DNA of 64,000 nucleotides from Mycobacterium sp. Root265 (GTDB taxonomy: Bacteria; Actinomycetota; Actinomycetes; Mycobacteriales; Mycobacteriaceae). Shown piece after piece: positions 23,657-35,672 of the stretch. Under the pieces are notes generated by a model. The model did not search any database. It was given only the letters and a program-made list of their open reading frames with translations, and was not told the DNA's origin. The stretch covers positions 187,150-251,149 of the forward strand of contig NZ_LMJA01000001.1 in assembly GCF_001428895.1 (NCBI RefSeq), read 5' to 3'. The translations under genes were made by a program, and so were the position numbers. How positions within the stretch are numbered: position 1 is the first letter of the stretch; every line of letters begins with the position of its first letter.

Positions 23657-24793
23657 ATGACGTCACCGAGTGGGCCGCCGCAGGGCGCCGGAGGCTACGC
23701 AGGCCCGGCCCCGACGCAGGGTTACCCGCCCGGCACGCAGAGCGCACCGCCCGCCAATGCGAACCTGCAGAACGAGGTCCACACCCTTGAGCGGGCCCTC
23801 TTCGAGGTCAAGCGCATCATCGTCGGGCAGGATCAGCTGCTCGAACGCATGCTGGTCGGTCTGCTCGCCAAGGGCCACGTCCTGCTCGAAGGTGTGCCCG
23901 GTGTGGCCAAAACCCTCGCCGTGGAGACCTTCGCCAAGGTGGTCGGCGGCACCTTCGCCCGCATTCAGTTCACCCCCGACCTGGTGCCCACCGACATCGT
24001 CGGTACCCGCATCTACCGGCAGGGCCAGGAGGCGTTCGACATCGAACTCGGCCCCGTCGTCGTCAACTTCCTGCTCGCCGACGAGATCAACCGCGCCCCG
24101 GCCAAGGTGCAGTCCGCGCTGCTGGAGGTCATGGCCGAGCGCAAGATCTCCATCGGCGGCAAGACATTCCCGCTGCCGTCCCCGTTCCTGGTGATGGCCA
24201 CCCAGAACCCGATCGAGCAGGAGGGCGTGTACCAGCTGCCCGAGGCGCAGCGCGACCGCTTCCTGTTCAAGCTCAACGTCGACTACCCGTCGCCGGAGGA
24301 AGAGCGCGAGATCATCTACCGGATGGGCGTGAAACCGCCTGAGCCCAAGCAGATCCTGAACACCGGGGATCTGCTGCGCCTGCAGGAGGTCGCGGCGAAC
24401 AACTTCGTGCACCACGCGCTGGTCGACTACGTGGTGCGCATCGTCACCGCGACCCGCGAACCGGAGAAGTTCGGTATGCCCGACGCCAAGTCCTGGATCG
24501 CCTACGGCGCGTCACCGCGTGCCTCGCTGGGCATCATCGCCGCCTCCCGCGCCCTGGCGCTGGTGCGCGGGCGTGACTACGTCGTCCCGCAGGATGTCGT
24601 CGAGGTCATCCCGGACGTGCTGCGTCACCGTCTGGTGCTCACCTACGACGCGCTGGCCGACGAGGTCTCCGCGGAGACGGTGATCAACCGGATCATGCAG
24701 ACCGTCGGTCTGCCGCAGGTGAATGCGATTCCGCAGCAGGGTCATTCGGCGCCTCCCGGGGTGCCTGCCGCCGCGGCGGCCGGCGGTCGGTGA
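23657..24793 (+). CDS. moxR1: MoxR-family AAA+ ATPase
   Basis: A 378-residue MoxR ATPase. Walker A is EGVPGVAKT (Lys85), Walker B is LLADEINRAPAKVQ, sensor 1 lies in ATQNPIEQEG, and arginine-finger and sensor 2 segments follow. The first 40 residues are Pro/Gln-rich and disordered. MoxR proteins act as chaperone-like ATPases that load cofactors or partners onto VWA proteins; the DUF58 and VWA genes follow directly. The ATG has a strong GGGAGGAAG ribosome site (about 23643-23651). The stop overlaps the next start in GTGA. The M. tuberculosis counterpart is Rv1479. Confidence 0.95.
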   Translation: MTSPSGPPQGAGGYAGPAPTQGYPPGTQSAPPANANLQNEVHTLERALFEVKRIIVGQDQLLERMLVGLLAKGHVLLEGVPGVAKTLAVETFAKVVGGTFARIQFTPDLVPTDIVGTRIYRQGQEAFDIELGPVVVNFLLADEINRAPAKVQSALLEVMAERKISIGGKTFPLPSPFLVMATQNPIEQEGVYQLPEAQRDRFLFKLNVDYPSPEEEREIIYRMGVKPPEPKQILNTGDLLRLQEVAANNFVHHALVDYVVRIVTATREPEKFGMPDAKSWIAYGASPRASLGIIAASRALALVRGRDYVVPQDVVEVIPDVLRHRLVLTYDALADEVSAETVINRIMQTVGLPQVNAIPQQGHSAPPGVPAAAAAGGR

Positions 24794-25740
24794 CCAGCAC
24801 CGGCGGTCGCGCGGTCGACCTGCCCTCGCTCAAGCGTGGTGAGATCCGCGACCCTGCACTGACCGCGGCGCTGCGCAAGCTCGAGCTGACAGTGCGCCGC
24901 AAGCTCGACGGGGTGTTGCATGGCGATCACCTCGGCCTGATCCCCGGTCCGGGGTCGGAGCCGGGGGAGTCGCGGATGTACCAGCCCGGCGACGATGTGC
25001 GCCGGATGGACTGGTCGGTGACCGCGCGGACCACCCACCCACACGTGCGGCAGATGATCGCCGACCGCGAGCTGGAAACCTGGTTGGTGGTCGACGTCTC
25101 GGCCAGTCTGGACTTCGGGACCACCGGGTGCGAGAAGCGCGATCTGGCGGTGGCTGCGGCCGCGGCCATCACGTTCCTCAACAGCGGCGGCGGCAACCGG
25201 ATCGGTGCGTTGATCTCCAACGGTGACACGCTGCGGCGGGTCCCGGCGCTCTCGGGCCGGCTGCACGAGCAGGAACTCCTTCGTGCCATCGCCACCACGC
25301 CGCAGGCACCGCCCGGGGTGCGTGGTGACCTGGCCGCCACCATCGACGCACTGCGCCGTCCCGAACGCCGGCGCGGCATGGCCGTCGTCATCAGCGACTT
25401 CCTCGGCCCGATCGACTGGATGCGGCCCCTGCGGGCCATCGCCGCGCGGCACGAGGTGCTCGGCATCGAGATCATCGACCCGCGGGATGTGGAACTGCCC
25501 GATATCGGTGATGTGATCCTGCAGGACACCGAGACCGGGGTCACCCGCGAGTTCACCATCGACGAGAAGTTGCGCGACGATTTCGCGCGCGCCTCCGCGG
25601 CACACCGCGCCGAGGTCGCCCGTACCCTGCGGCGCTGTGGCGCGCCGCTGCTGACCCTGCGTACCGACCGGGACTGGATCGCCGATGTGGTCCGTTTCGT
25701 GGCCAACCGACGCCGGGGCGCCCTGGCCGGTGGCCGGTAG
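24790..25740 (+). CDS. DUF58 domain protein
   Basis: A 316-residue protein of the DUF58 family. The diagnostic segment is GEsrmYqpGDDVRRMDWSVTART-like near residues 55-80, followed by a VWA-like fold with WLVVDVSASLDFG (partial MIDAS, DxSxS). Such proteins are encoded with MoxR ATPases and are thought to be intracellular partners. The GTG at 24790 overlaps the moxR1 stop. The counterpart is Rv1480. No membrane segment or signal peptide is visible. Confidence 0.9.
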   Translation: MTSTGGRAVDLPSLKRGEIRDPALTAALRKLELTVRRKLDGVLHGDHLGLIPGPGSEPGESRMYQPGDDVRRMDWSVTARTTHPHVRQMIADRELETWLVVDVSASLDFGTTGCEKRDLAVAAAAAITFLNSGGGNRIGALISNGDTLRRVPALSGRLHEQELLRAIATTPQAPPGVRGDLAATIDALRRPERRRGMAVVISDFLGPIDWMRPLRAIAARHEVLGIEIIDPRDVELPDIGDVILQDTETGVTREFTIDEKLRDDFARASAAHRAEVARTLRRCGAPLLTLRTDRDWIADVVRFVANRRRGALAGGR

Positions 25741-25772
25741 CGAGACTACGAGACTGAAATGACAAGCTGCAC

Positions 25773-26780
25773 ATGACTTTGCCGTTGCTCGGACCGATGA
25801 GCCTGTCGGGCTTCGAACACAAGTGGTTCTTCCTGTTCCTGCTGGCTGTACTGGGACTGGTCGGCCTCTACATCGTGGTCCAGCGGGCACGCGAGAAGCG
25901 GATCCTGCGCTTCGCCAACATGGAGCTGCTGGAGACCGTCGCGCCCAAGCAGCCCACCCGGTGGCGCCATCTGCCGGCGATCCTGCTGGTGTCCGCGCTG
26001 GTGCTGTTGACCGTGGCGATGGCCGGGCCGACCAACGATGTGCGGATCCCGCGCAACCGGGCCGTGGTGATGCTCGTCATCGACGTCTCGCAGTCGATGC
26101 GGGCCACCGATGTCGCCCCGAGCCGGCTGGTCGCCGCCCAGGAGGCCGCCAAGCAGTTCGCCGATCAGCTGACCCCGGGTATCAATCTCGGACTGATCGC
26201 CTACGCCGGCACCGCCACCGTGCTGGTCTCGCCGACCACCAACCGCGAGGCCACCAAGAACGGCATCGACAAGCTGCAGCTGGCCGATCGCACCGCCACC
26301 GGTGAAGGCATCTTCACCGCGCTGCAGGCGATCGCCACCGTCGGTGCGGTGATCGGCGGCGGCGACGAACCGCCGCCGGCGCGGGTGGTGCTGATGTCCG
26401 ACGGTAAGGAAACCGTGCCGTCGAATCCGGACAACCCCAAGGGCGCCTACACCGCCGCCCGCACCGCCAAGGACCAGGGCGTGCCCATCTCGACGGTGTC
26501 CTTCGGCACCCCGTACGGCTACGTGGAGATCAACGACCAGCGCCAGCCGGTGCCCGTCGACGACGAGATGCTCAAGAAGATCGCCGACCTCTCCGGCGGC
26601 GAGGCCTTCACCGCATCCAGCCTCGAACAGCTCAAGGCGGTCTTCAGTTCGCTGCAGCAGCAGATCGGCTACGAGACCATCAAGGGCGACGCCAGCGTCG
26701 GCTGGCTGCGGCTCGGTGCGCTGGTGCTGGCGTTGGCCGCCCTGGCGGCGCTGCTGATCAACCGTCGCCTGCCGGGCTAG
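25773..26780 (+). CDS. Membrane-anchored VWA domain protein
   Basis: A 335-residue protein with transmembrane helices near residues 18-37 and 65-85, a von Willebrand factor A domain from 97 to about 285, and a final helix at 310-330. The metal ion site is complete: DVSQSM (Asp104), a Thr in DRTATGEG, and DGKET. It matches Rv1481, an N-terminally anchored VWA protein linked to envelope integrity. It completes the MoxR-DUF58-VWA module that follows ripAB. The stop codon overlaps the stop of the convergent aldo-keto reductase gene by 2 bp. Confidence 0.9.
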   Translation: MTLPLLGPMSLSGFEHKWFFLFLLAVLGLVGLYIVVQRAREKRILRFANMELLETVAPKQPTRWRHLPAILLVSALVLLTVAMAGPTNDVRIPRNRAVVMLVIDVSQSMRATDVAPSRLVAAQEAAKQFADQLTPGINLGLIAYAGTATVLVSPTTNREATKNGIDKLQLADRTATGEGIFTALQAIATVGAVIGGGDEPPPARVVLMSDGKETVPSNPDNPKGAYTAARTAKDQGVPISTVSFGTPYGYVEINDQRQPVPVDDEMLKKIADLSGGEAFTASSLEQLKAVFSSLQQQIGYETIKGDASVGWLRLGALVLALAALAALLINRRLPG

Positions 26781-27859
26781 TACCGGGCGGTGCCGGCCTG
26801 CAGTGGCGGATACTCACCGCTCGCCGCACCGTCGATCGTGGTGCCCGCGAACTGCAGGGCCATCCGCAGCGAGTCCTCGATGGCGGGGTGGTGGGTCATC
26901 GCGAAGGCCGACACCTCATCGAGGCGGCGCACCTGATCGGCGCGCAACTGCACGTCCAGCCCGGCCAGATTGCCCTCCAGGTGGGCCAGCCGCCGGGCGC
27001 CGACGATCGGGATCACCGTGCCCGGCCGCGACCGTAGCCAGGCCAGCGCCACCGCCGCGGCGGTGGTGTCGAGCTCCTCTGCGACGGCGGTGACGGTGTC
27101 GATGACGTCGTACTCGGCATCGCTGGGTGCGCCCACGTAGGCGGCCCGCGCGGAATCACCGACGTCCAGGCCGCGCCGGTACTTGCCGGACAGGAAACCG
27201 TTGCGCAGCGGGCTCCAGCTCACCAGCGCGAGGTCCTGGTCCAGTGCCAGCGGCACCGCCTCACCCTCCACATCGCGGGCCAGCAGCGAGTATTCGAGTT
27301 GCAGCGCGATCAGCGGGGTCCAGGATTTCAGTACCGCCATCGTCTGGGCCTGCGCGGTGACCCAGGACGGGATGTTGGAGAACCCGAGGTAGCGGATCTT
27401 GCCGTCGCGCACCAGGTCGTCGAGGGCGCGCATGGTCTCCTCGATCGGGGTGTGCCGGTCCCAGTTGTGCAGCCAGTAGAGGTCGATGTGGTCGGTGCGA
27501 AGCCGGCGCAGGCTCTGTTCGAGCTGGCCGATGATCGAGCGTCGACCGGCGCCCCCGCCGTTCGGATCGCCGGGAGACATGTTGGTGAAGAACTTGGTGG
27601 CCAGGACCACACGATCGCGCCGCTGCGGGCGATGGTGGAAGTAGTCGCCGAGGATCTTCTCCGAGTGCCCGTTGGTGTAGAAGTTCGCGGTGTCCACGAA
27701 GTTCCCGCCGCGATCGAGGTAGGCGTCCAGGATGGTCTCCGATTCGGCGACGCTGCAGCCGGCGCCGCCGGCGTCTTCCCCGAAGGTCATGGCCCCCAGT
27801 GCAAATGGGCTGACGCGCAGGCCGGAACGGCCGAGGGTGAGGTAGTTGTCCAGTGTCAT
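26777..27859 (-). CDS. Aldo/keto reductase
   Basis: A 360-residue NAD(P)H-dependent reductase of the aldo-keto reductase superfamily, MocA/Tas-like (AKR11-13 type). The catalytic Asp and Tyr are in [17 protein letters not shown], the Lys in VVLATKFF, and the His in LYWLHNWD; the cofactor region is [17 protein letters not shown]. The start is ATG 27859, preceded by AAGGAGA 5 nt upstream. The open frame extends to 27973 but runs into the divergent araC region. It has no counterpart at this place in M. tuberculosis, where Rv1482c sits between the VWA gene and fabG1. Its substrate is probably an aldehyde or ketone; the divergent AraC regulator likely controls it. Confidence 0.9.
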   Translation of the reverse strand: MTLDNYLTLGRSGLRVSPFALGAMTFGEDAGGAGCSVAESETILDAYLDRGGNFVDTANFYTNGHSEKILGDYFHHRPQRRDRVVLATKFFTNMSPGDPNGGGAGRRSIIGQLEQSLRRLRTDHIDLYWLHNWDRHTPIEETMRALDDLVRDGKIRYLGFSNIPSWVTAQAQTMAVLKSWTPLIALQLEYSLLARDVEGEAVPLALDQDLALVSWSPLRNGFLSGKYRRGLDVGDSARAAYVGAPSDAEYDVIDTVTAVAEELDTTAAAVALAWLRSRPGTVIPIVGARRLAHLEGNLAGLDVQLRADQVRRLDEVSAFAMTHHPAIEDSLRMALQFAGTTIDGAASGEYPPLQAGTARY

Positions 27860-27929
27860 GGTGGTCTCCTTGGAGATGTTCGGATGTACCACTCCCATGC
27901 AACCGTCCGGGCGTTTGGCGGGGTAGACC

Positions 27930-27958
27930 GATCCTGCCGCGCTCTTGCCTGATCCTGC
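27930..27958. repeat. Two direct GATCCTGC repeats spaced 21 bp, AraC-type operator candidate
   Basis: GATCCTGC occurs at 27930-27937 and 27951-27958 in the same orientation, 21 bp apart, in the 120 bp space between the divergent aldo-keto reductase and araC genes. Two helical turns between direct half-sites is the usual layout of AraC-family operators. The flanking bases also agree in part (C-C/T-G after the repeat). Confidence 0.5.
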
Positions 27959-27979
27959 TGTCTTTGACACCATCGGGCT

Positions 27980-29723
<1,744 letters not shown>

Positions 29724-29742
29724 AAGAGATAAGGACTTACCA

Positions 29743-30552
29743 ATGACTGGCTTTCTCGAAGGCAAACGCATCCTGGTCACCGGGATCATCACCGACAGTT
29801 CGATCGCGTTCCACATCGCCAAGCAGGCTCAGGAGGCCGGCGCGGAACTGGTGCTGACCGGATTCGACCGGATGAAGCTGATCCAGCGCATCGCCGACCG
29901 GCTGCCCAACCCGGCACCGCTGCTCGAGCTCGATGTGCAGAATTCCGAACACCTCGACTCGCTGGCCGGCCGCGTCACCGAGGTGATCGGCGAGGGCAAC
30001 AAGCTCGACGGCGTGGTGCACTCCATCGGGTTCATGCCGCAGACCGGCATGGGTGTCAACCCGTTCTTCGACGCGCCTTACGAGGACGTCGCCAAGGGCA
30101 TTCACATCTCGGCGTACTCCTATGCCTCGCTGGCCAAGGCGACCCTTCCGGTGCTCAACAGCGGCGGCAGCATCGTCGGCATGGACTTCGACCCCACCCG
30201 GGCGATGCCGGCCTACAACTGGATGACGGTCGCCAAGAGCGCGCTGGAGTCGGTGAACCGCTTCGTTGCCCGTGAAGCCGGACCGTTCGGGGTGCGCTCC
30301 AATCTCGTTGCCGCCGGGCCCATCCGGACGTTGGCCATGAGCGCCATCGTCGGCGGCGCGCTGGGTGCCGAGGCCGGCGATCAGATGCGTCTGCTCGAAG
30401 AGGGCTGGGATCAGCGCGCACCGGTCGGCTGGAACATGAAGGATCCGACCCCGGTCGCCAAGACGGTCTGCGCGCTGCTGTCGGACTGGCTGCCCGCCAC
30501 CACCGGCACCATCATCTACGCCGACGGCGGCGCCCACACCCAGCTGCTGTAG
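29743..30552 (+). CDS. inhA: Enoyl-ACP reductase InhA
   Basis: A 269-residue NADH-dependent enoyl-ACP reductase, identical in length to the M. tuberculosis enzyme. Catalytic Tyr158 and Lys165 are in place, and the residues whose changes give isoniazid resistance are wild type (Ile21 in GIITDSSI, Ser94 in VHSIGF). It catalyses the last step of the FAS-II cycle for mycolic acids and is the target of the isoniazid-NAD adduct, ethionamide and triclosan. The ATG at 29743 has an AAGGA site at 29731-29735. A longer open frame upstream overlaps fabG1 and is not real. Confidence 0.97.
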   Translation: MTGFLEGKRILVTGIITDSSIAFHIAKQAQEAGAELVLTGFDRMKLIQRIADRLPNPAPLLELDVQNSEHLDSLAGRVTEVIGEGNKLDGVVHSIGFMPQTGMGVNPFFDAPYEDVAKGIHISAYSYASLAKATLPVLNSGGSIVGMDFDPTRAMPAYNWMTVAKSALESVNRFVAREAGPFGVRSNLVAAGPIRTLAMSAIVGGALGAEAGDQMRLLEEGWDQRAPVGWNMKDPTPVAKTVCALLSDWLPATTGTIIYADGGAHTQLL

Positions 30553-30563
30553 CGGGGTCGGAC

Positions 30564-31595
30564 GTGGAGTTTGATGCCCTGCTGCTGCTCTCCTTCGGAG
30601 GGCCGGAGGGCCCCGAGCAGGTGATGCCCTTTCTGGAGAACGTCACCCGGGGCCGGGGTATCCCGCGTGAGCGTCTGGAGGCGGTGGCCGAGCACTATCT
30701 GCACTTCGGCGGGGTCTCGCCCATCAACGGGATCAACCGCGCGCTCATCGAGCAGATCGAGGCGGTCACCGACCTGCCGGTGTACTTCGGCAACCGCAAC
30801 TGGGAACCTTACGTCGAGGACACCGTTGCGACCATGCGCGACAACGGTGTTCGGCGTGCTGCGGTGTTCTCCACCTCGGCCTGGGGCGGCTACTCCGGGT
30901 GCGCGCAGTATCAGGAGGACATCACCAGAGCGCGTGCCGCGGTGGGCGAGTCGGCACCGGAACTGGTGAAGTTGCGCCAGTACTTCGACCACCCGCTGTT
31001 CGTGCGGATGTTCGCCGACGCCATTTCCGATGCCGCAGCGACACTTCCGGAGGACCTGCGCGCCGGGGCGCGACTGGTGTTCACCGCACACTCGATACCG
31101 CTGCGCGCCGCATCACGGTGCGGCACCGACCTCTACGAGCGTCAGGTCCGCTACGCATCGCAACTGGTGGCCGCCGCGGCCGGCTATCAGGATTTCGACG
31201 TCGTCTGGCAGTCCCGGTCCGGTCCACCGCAGGTGCCCTGGCTGGAACCCGATGTGGGCGATCATCTCGAGATCCTCGTCGGGCAGGGAATCAAGGCCGT
31301 CATCGCGTGTCCGATCGGATTCGTCGCCGACCACATCGAGGTGGTGTGGGACCTCGACAACGAACTCGCCGAACAGGCCGAGGCCGCCGGGGTTGCACTG
31401 GCACGGGCCAGCACGCCGAACGCCCAACGCCGTTTCGCCGAGCTGGTCGTCGGGCTGATCGACGAGCTCCGCCTGGGTGGCGAGCCGGCCAGAGTCGCAG
31501 GGCCGCAACCAGTTCCGGGTTACGGCAGCAGTGTGGACGGGGCCTTCTGCACGCCGGCCTGTGAGCCGGTCAGCGCTCCCAGGCCGAGTACATGA
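30564..31595 (+). CDS. hemZ: Ferrochelatase (coproporphyrin type)
   Basis: A 343-residue ferrochelatase. The active-site His is in FTAHSIP near residue 177 and the acidic partner in [19 protein letters not shown]-terminal FCTPAC pair together with other cysteines (SGCAQ, SRCGT) fits the [2Fe-2S] cluster found in actinobacterial ferrochelatases. In actinobacteria this enzyme inserts iron into coproporphyrin III in the coproporphyrin-dependent heme pathway. The GTG at 30564 begins 11 bp after inhA. The end of the gene overlaps the convergent Rv1486c-like gene by 26 bp. Confidence 0.95.
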   Translation: MEFDALLLLSFGGPEGPEQVMPFLENVTRGRGIPRERLEAVAEHYLHFGGVSPINGINRALIEQIEAVTDLPVYFGNRNWEPYVEDTVATMRDNGVRRAAVFSTSAWGGYSGCAQYQEDITRARAAVGESAPELVKLRQYFDHPLFVRMFADAISDAAATLPEDLRAGARLVFTAHSIPLRAASRCGTDLYERQVRYASQLVAAAAGYQDFDVVWQSRSGPPQVPWLEPDVGDHLEILVGQGIKAVIACPIGFVADHIEVVWDLDNELAEQAEAAGVALARASTPNAQRRFAELVVGLIDELRLGGEPARVAGPQPVPGYGSSVDGAFCTPACEPVSAPRPST

Positions 31596-32418
31596 TCGCG
31601 CTGATGGCGGCGAGCCTGGCGGTGCGCACCACCGAGGCCAACGGCCGCAGGGTGTCCGAGGCGATGCGTATCTCCGAACTGGTCTGAAGCCCGATCGGCA
31701 TCAGTCCGGAGCTGGCGGTGATGATCGCGTCCACATGGGCCGCGTTCTCCAGCACCCGCAGCGCGCGTTCCGGCGCGTGATCGGGCACCCGGTGCAATCG
31801 GGTTGCCTCCAGCAGCTGCTCGACCATGCCGCGCGGATCGTCGATGTCGGCGGCGCCGATGCCGGCGCTCAACGCGCCGAGGGCGTCGGCGGCCGAGCGC
31901 ACCGCCGACCGCAACGTGTACTCGGCATCACCGAGATCGCTGTGCTCGACGACAGCCGCGGTCCCGGCCGAATAGACCGTCCACGCCAGCGATACCGGGT
32001 CCGGCTCGAAATCCGGGTCGTCGACGTCCTCGTAGATGTACTCGGGCACCATGCCGACCGAGCGGCGGGGATCCTGGCCGACGAGGATCGCCTCACCCAT
32101 GGTGATGGCGTCGCGCTGGAACTGAGTGTCCGGCGGCAGCCCGCGGACATCGCCGGGGACCGGCAGCACCAGCGTCAGCGGCGGCGCCCCCTGCGGCGGC
32201 CCGGCGGCGGTCCGCATCGTCTGCAGCAGTGACATGGTTCCGGCGTGGTGCAGGTCCGGCCACGGCAGGCCGGTGGAGCCCGCCGCCACCGAATCGTAGG
32301 CGGTGACGGAATGCTTTGGCGCCCACTGGGATAGCGCGTCGAGCACATCGTCGGGCGCGGCGACGCCCGCAAGCCAGGCGTTGACCCAGACCGTCAGCGA
32401 AGCGCTCGGACACCACAT
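31570..32418 (-). CDS. Conserved hypothetical protein (Rv1486c-like)
   Basis: A 282-residue soluble protein beginning [18 protein letters not shown]. It has no signal peptide or membrane helix. It matches Rv1486c by position, orientation and size (288 residues there). Segments such as [16 protein letters not shown] and [18 protein letters not shown] are prominent but do not identify a fold to me. The start is ATG 32418; a TACACT box (32433-32428) lies 9 nt upstream. The longer open frame to 32883 runs through nfeD on the other strand and is an artefact. The 3' end overlaps hemZ by 26 bp. Confidence 0.8.
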   Translation of the reverse strand: MWCPSASLTVWVNAWLAGVAAPDDVLDALSQWAPKHSVTAYDSVAAGSTGLPWPDLHHAGTMSLLQTMRTAAGPPQGAPPLTLVLPVPGDVRGLPPDTQFQRDAITMGEAILVGQDPRRSVGMVPEYIYEDVDDPDFEPDPVSLAWTVYSAGTAAVVEHSDLGDAEYTLRSAVRSAADALGALSAGIGAADIDDPRGMVEQLLEATRLHRVPDHAPERALRVLENAAHVDAIITASSGLMPIGLQTSSEIRIASDTLRPLASVVRTARLAAISAIMYSAWER

Positions 32419-32476
32419 AGTTCTGGCAGTGTAGTTGTCGGTCGCAGATACGGCCGGATTCGCTACGCTGACACAC

Positions 32477-32908
32477 ATGCCCGCATGGATATGGCTGGTC
32501 GCAGCGCTGGGACTGGCAGGCGCCGAAGCTCTGACCGGTGACCTGTTCCTCCTGATGCTCAGCGGTGGCGCGCTGGCCGCCGCCGGCGCGGGTTTCGTGT
32601 TCGACTGGCCGATCTGGGCGGACGGCGCCGTGTTCCTGGTCGTCTCGTTGCTGTTGCTCGTCGTGGTGCGGCCCGTGCTGCGTAAGCGGATGGAGTCGAA
32701 CACCGGCCTGCTGGATCCGGCCAAGGCGCTGGAGGGCAAGGGCGCGCTGGTGCTCTCCCAGGTGTCCCAGCACGACGGCCAGGTGAAACTTGACGGCGAA
32801 GTGTGGACGGCGCGGCCCCTCAACGACAACGATGTGTTCGAACCGGGTGACCGGGTGACCGTCGTGCACATCGACGGTGCCACCGCGGTGGTCTACCGGG
32901 GCATCTGA
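32477..32908 (+). CDS. NfeD-family membrane protein
   Basis: A 143-residue NfeD protein. Two to three transmembrane helices occupy residues 3-70 ([33 protein letters not shown]) and an OB-fold domain covers 85-143 ([27 protein letters not shown]). NfeD proteins work with SPFH proteins, one of which is encoded 38 bp downstream. The start is ATG 32477, placed 7 nt after a TACGCT box (32464-32469), the leaderless geometry. Rv1487 is the counterpart. Confidence 0.9.
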   Translation: MPAWIWLVAALGLAGAEALTGDLFLLMLSGGALAAAGAGFVFDWPIWADGAVFLVVSLLLLVVVRPVLRKRMESNTGLLDPAKALEGKGALVLSQVSQHDGQVKLDGEVWTARPLNDNDVFEPGDRVTVVHIDGATAVVYRGI

Positions 32909-32946
32909 GCAACAGCAGTCGAAACTGGATCTGGAGGGGAGTCGTC

Positions 32947-34164
32947 ATGGACGGTGCGTTCGTAGGTCTCGTACTGCTTGTGGTCTTTGTGATTTTTGCC
33001 GTGGTGGTGGTCGCCAAATCGGTGGCGCTCATCCCGCAGGCCGAGGCCGCGGTGATCGAGCGCCTCGGCCGCTACAGCAAGACGGTGTCCGGACAGCTGA
33101 CACTGCTGCTGCCGTTCGTGGACAAGATCCGGGCCCGGGTGGACCTGCGGGAGCGGGTGGTGTCCTTCCCGCCGCAGCCGGTGATCACCGAGGACAACCT
33201 GACGGTCAACATCGACACCGTCGTCTACTTCCAGGTCACCGACCCGGCCAAGGCGGTCTACCAGATCAGCAACTACATCGTCGGCGTCGAGCAGCTGGCC
33301 ACCACCACGCTGCGTAACGTCGTCGGCGGGATGACGCTGGAGCAGACCCTGACCTCACGCGATTCCATCAATGGACAGCTGCGCGGGGTGCTCGACGAGG
33401 CCACCGGCCGGTGGGGCCTGCGGGTGGCCCGGGTCGAGCTGCGCAGCATCGACCCGCCGCCGTCCATCCAGGACTCGATGGAAAAGCAGATGCGCGCCGA
33501 CCGGGAGAAGCGCGCCATGATCCTGACCGCCGAGGGCAGCCGGGAAGCCGCGATCAAGGCGGCCGAGGGGCAGAAGCAGGCACAGATCCTGTCGGCCGAA
33601 GGCGCCAAGCAGGCGGCGATCTTGGCCGCCGAGGCCGACCGGCAGTCCCGCATGCTGCGCGCGCAGGGTGAACGCGCCGCCGCATACCTGCAGGCGCAGG
33701 GCCAGGCCAAGGCCATCGAGAAGACCTTCGCGGCGATCAAGAACGGCCGTCCCACCCCGGAGATGCTGGCCTACCAGTACCTGCAGACGCTGCCGTTGAT
33801 GGCCAAGGGCGAGGCCAACAAGGTGTGGCTGGTGCCCAGTGATTTCGGATCCGCGCTGCAGGGTTTCACCAAGCTGCTCGGGGCGCCGGGGGAGGACGGT
33901 GTGTTCCGGTACACCCCGTCGCCGGCAGACGACTCACCCAAGTCCGCTGAGGACGACGCCGAAGAGGTCGCGGACTGGTTCAACACCCAAACCGACCCGG
34001 AGATCGCCCGGGCGGTGGCCCTGGCCGAGGCGGAGGCGCGAAAGTCCGTGCCGCCGCTGGGCTCGGCGCCTTCCGAACCCCTGGAGGCGCCCACCCAGAC
34101 GCAGGCGCTGGGCGGTGCTCCGGTGCCTCCGCCGGGGGCTCCCGGCAGCCACCGCGCCCCGTAA
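32947..34164 (+). CDS. SPFH/band 7 family protein (Rv1488-like)
   Basis: A 405-residue stomatin-like protein. A single N-terminal membrane helix (residues 3-25) is followed by the SPFH domain (25-200, with AEAAVIERLGRYSKTVSG) and a long Ala/Glu-rich helix region (about 190-275) built from repeats ending in AEGxKQAxIL. The C-terminal 90 residues are acidic then Pro-rich. SPFH proteins form ring oligomers in membrane microdomains, together with NfeD proteins such as the one upstream. The ATG has a GGAGGGGAG ribosome site about 8 nt upstream. Confidence 0.93.
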   Translation: MDGAFVGLVLLVVFVIFAVVVVAKSVALIPQAEAAVIERLGRYSKTVSGQLTLLLPFVDKIRARVDLRERVVSFPPQPVITEDNLTVNIDTVVYFQVTDPAKAVYQISNYIVGVEQLATTTLRNVVGGMTLEQTLTSRDSINGQLRGVLDEATGRWGLRVARVELRSIDPPPSIQDSMEKQMRADREKRAMILTAEGSREAAIKAAEGQKQAQILSAEGAKQAAILAAEADRQSRMLRAQGERAAAYLQAQGQAKAIEKTFAAIKNGRPTPEMLAYQYLQTLPLMAKGEANKVWLVPSDFGSALQGFTKLLGAPGEDGVFRYTPSPADDSPKSAEDDAEEVADWFNTQTDPEIARAVALAEAEARKSVPPLGSAPSEPLEAPTQTQALGGAPVPPPGAPGSHRAP

Positions 34165-34364
34165 CACCGGCACCCCGGTACGCGATACACCACCTGGTTG
34201 CGTGCGCGATGCCTGAGATTTCCCTGATTGATTGACGGCGTCGAACATTTTTCCTGCCGGTAGGACTTATTGCATGGTCTAATGGCATATTGGTGATTTG
34301 CTGACCGTGGACCGGGCCTTTTGCCGGTGCGAGGACGAAATGGCGACGTTATGACGGGGACGCT

Positions 34365-35669
34365 GTGAGCAGGGCGGGCGTGCGGAGCGCGGTGGGCGCC
34401 GGTGTGCTGTCCACCATGCTTTTGGTCGGTGGTCCCACGGCCGTGGCGCTTGCCGACACCGATTCCGGCGGCACGTCGGGTTCCACGGGTACCTCCGGGC
34501 AGGGCGAGAGCTCCGGCACCACGGGCGGTACCGCGAAATCCGGCAACGACCTCGGTGCCGGTCTGCGCGCATCATTGCGGCAGTCGCTCACCAGCGTGCG
34601 CAGCACGATCGGCCCGTGGACGGCCCAGCGCCCCCAGCCCGGCTTCGGTGGCCGTCCGCGTACCACCCTCCCGACCATTCCGGACTCCTCCGCCACCCCG
34701 ACCGAGCTCGAGCTCACCGCGCCCGAGACCGTCGTCACCGATCCCGAGGTGGTCGCGCCCGAGCAGCAGCCCGCCGTTGCACCGGCGAGCACCCCGCTGG
34801 CCAACAACTCCAGCACCCCCAAGCCCAAGCCGGCCGGCCCGCCGCCGGCCCGGCCGGTGTCGGTCAAGGCCCCGCTGTCCTACGACAAGCTGCCCGACGT
34901 CGCCCACACCGTCGGTAACACCGTGGCCTCGGTGCTCAATGCGACCCACCAGACGGTGGCTGCGGTCCCCGCGTTGCTCGTCGGGCTGCCCGGTTCGACC
35001 ACGCCGGTCTCCGATGTCATCACCACCATCGAGTTCATGCTCACCTCGGTGAGCACCTCGGTCGGCACCATCGTGGCGCTGCCCGGTGAGCTGGGCGCCC
35101 TGATGGGCGTCAGCACCCCGCCGGTCGCCACCATCGGCATCGACCCGGAGGCCAGGCCGACCAACGCACTGTCCGGTCCGATCGATCTGCCCGGGCTGCT
35201 GCTGCCGCACACCCCGGCCATCGCGCTCGGTGCGGGTGTCGCGGCACCCGCACCCGCGGCGCCCGTGCTGTCCCCGGTCACCCCGGTCAGTGTCCAGCGG
35301 ATGGCCCCGATCACCACGGCGTCGCTGGGTGTCAGTGGTCTGACGGCCTCGGGCGCACCCGAGACGTTCCTCGACCGTGCGGTCAGCACGCTGCTGGTGC
35401 CGATCTCCATCGCGACGCTGGCGGCGGTGGCCCTCCCCGGTGTCGGCGGGCTGCTGGTGATCTGCGCGCTCGGCATCCGGATCGGCTACCGCCAGGCCAA
35501 GGCCGGCTGGGCGATCCGCGTGGCGGGCATTGCACGCTTCGCCGGTTCGGGCCCGATGGGCGTGGTGCGCTCCGGCTCGATGATCACGCTGCACTCCAAA
35601 CGCCCAGCAGCGGCCCGGAGGGCCGGTCAGCTGCGCCTGGTGGACAGCTCCTTGGAACAGGCCGCCTGA
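34365..35669 (+). CDS. Secreted or membrane-anchored Pro/Ala/Thr-rich protein
   Basis: A 434-residue protein from the GTG at 34365. A signal peptide occupies residues 1-34 (VGAGVLSTMLLVGGPTAVALA, cleavage near ALAD). Residues 35-150 are low complexity (Ser/Gly/Thr then Pro/Ala). Residues 155-330 have hydrophobic stretches without charged residues. One strong helix lies near 345-370 (LLVPISIATLAAVALPGVGG) followed by a basic tail rich in Arg. This layout recurs in mycobacteria-specific envelope proteins of unknown function. The place between the SPFH gene and the TVP38 gene corresponds to Rv1490, a membrane protein of similar size, but I cannot confirm homology. Confidence 0.7.
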   Translation: MSRAGVRSAVGAGVLSTMLLVGGPTAVALADTDSGGTSGSTGTSGQGESSGTTGGTAKSGNDLGAGLRASLRQSLTSVRSTIGPWTAQRPQPGFGGRPRTTLPTIPDSSATPTELELTAPETVVTDPEVVAPEQQPAVAPASTPLANNSSTPKPKPAGPPPARPVSVKAPLSYDKLPDVAHTVGNTVASVLNATHQTVAAVPALLVGLPGSTTPVSDVITTIEFMLTSVSTSVGTIVALPGELGALMGVSTPPVATIGIDPEARPTNALSGPIDLPGLLLPHTPAIALGAGVAAPAPAAPVLSPVTPVSVQRMAPITTASLGVSGLTASGAPETFLDRAVSTLLVPISIATLAAVALPGVGGLLVICALGIRIGYRQAKAGWAIRVAGIARFAGSGPMGVVRSGSMITLHSKRPAAARRAGQLRLVDSSLEQAA

Positions 35670-35672
35670 CCG

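Noticed and set aside
31570-31595. 26 bp overlap of the convergent hemZ and Rv1486c-like genes as a frameshift or misannotation
   Set aside because: Both frames keep family-like C-termini, including the hemZ cysteines, so a simple convergent overlap is the better explanation.
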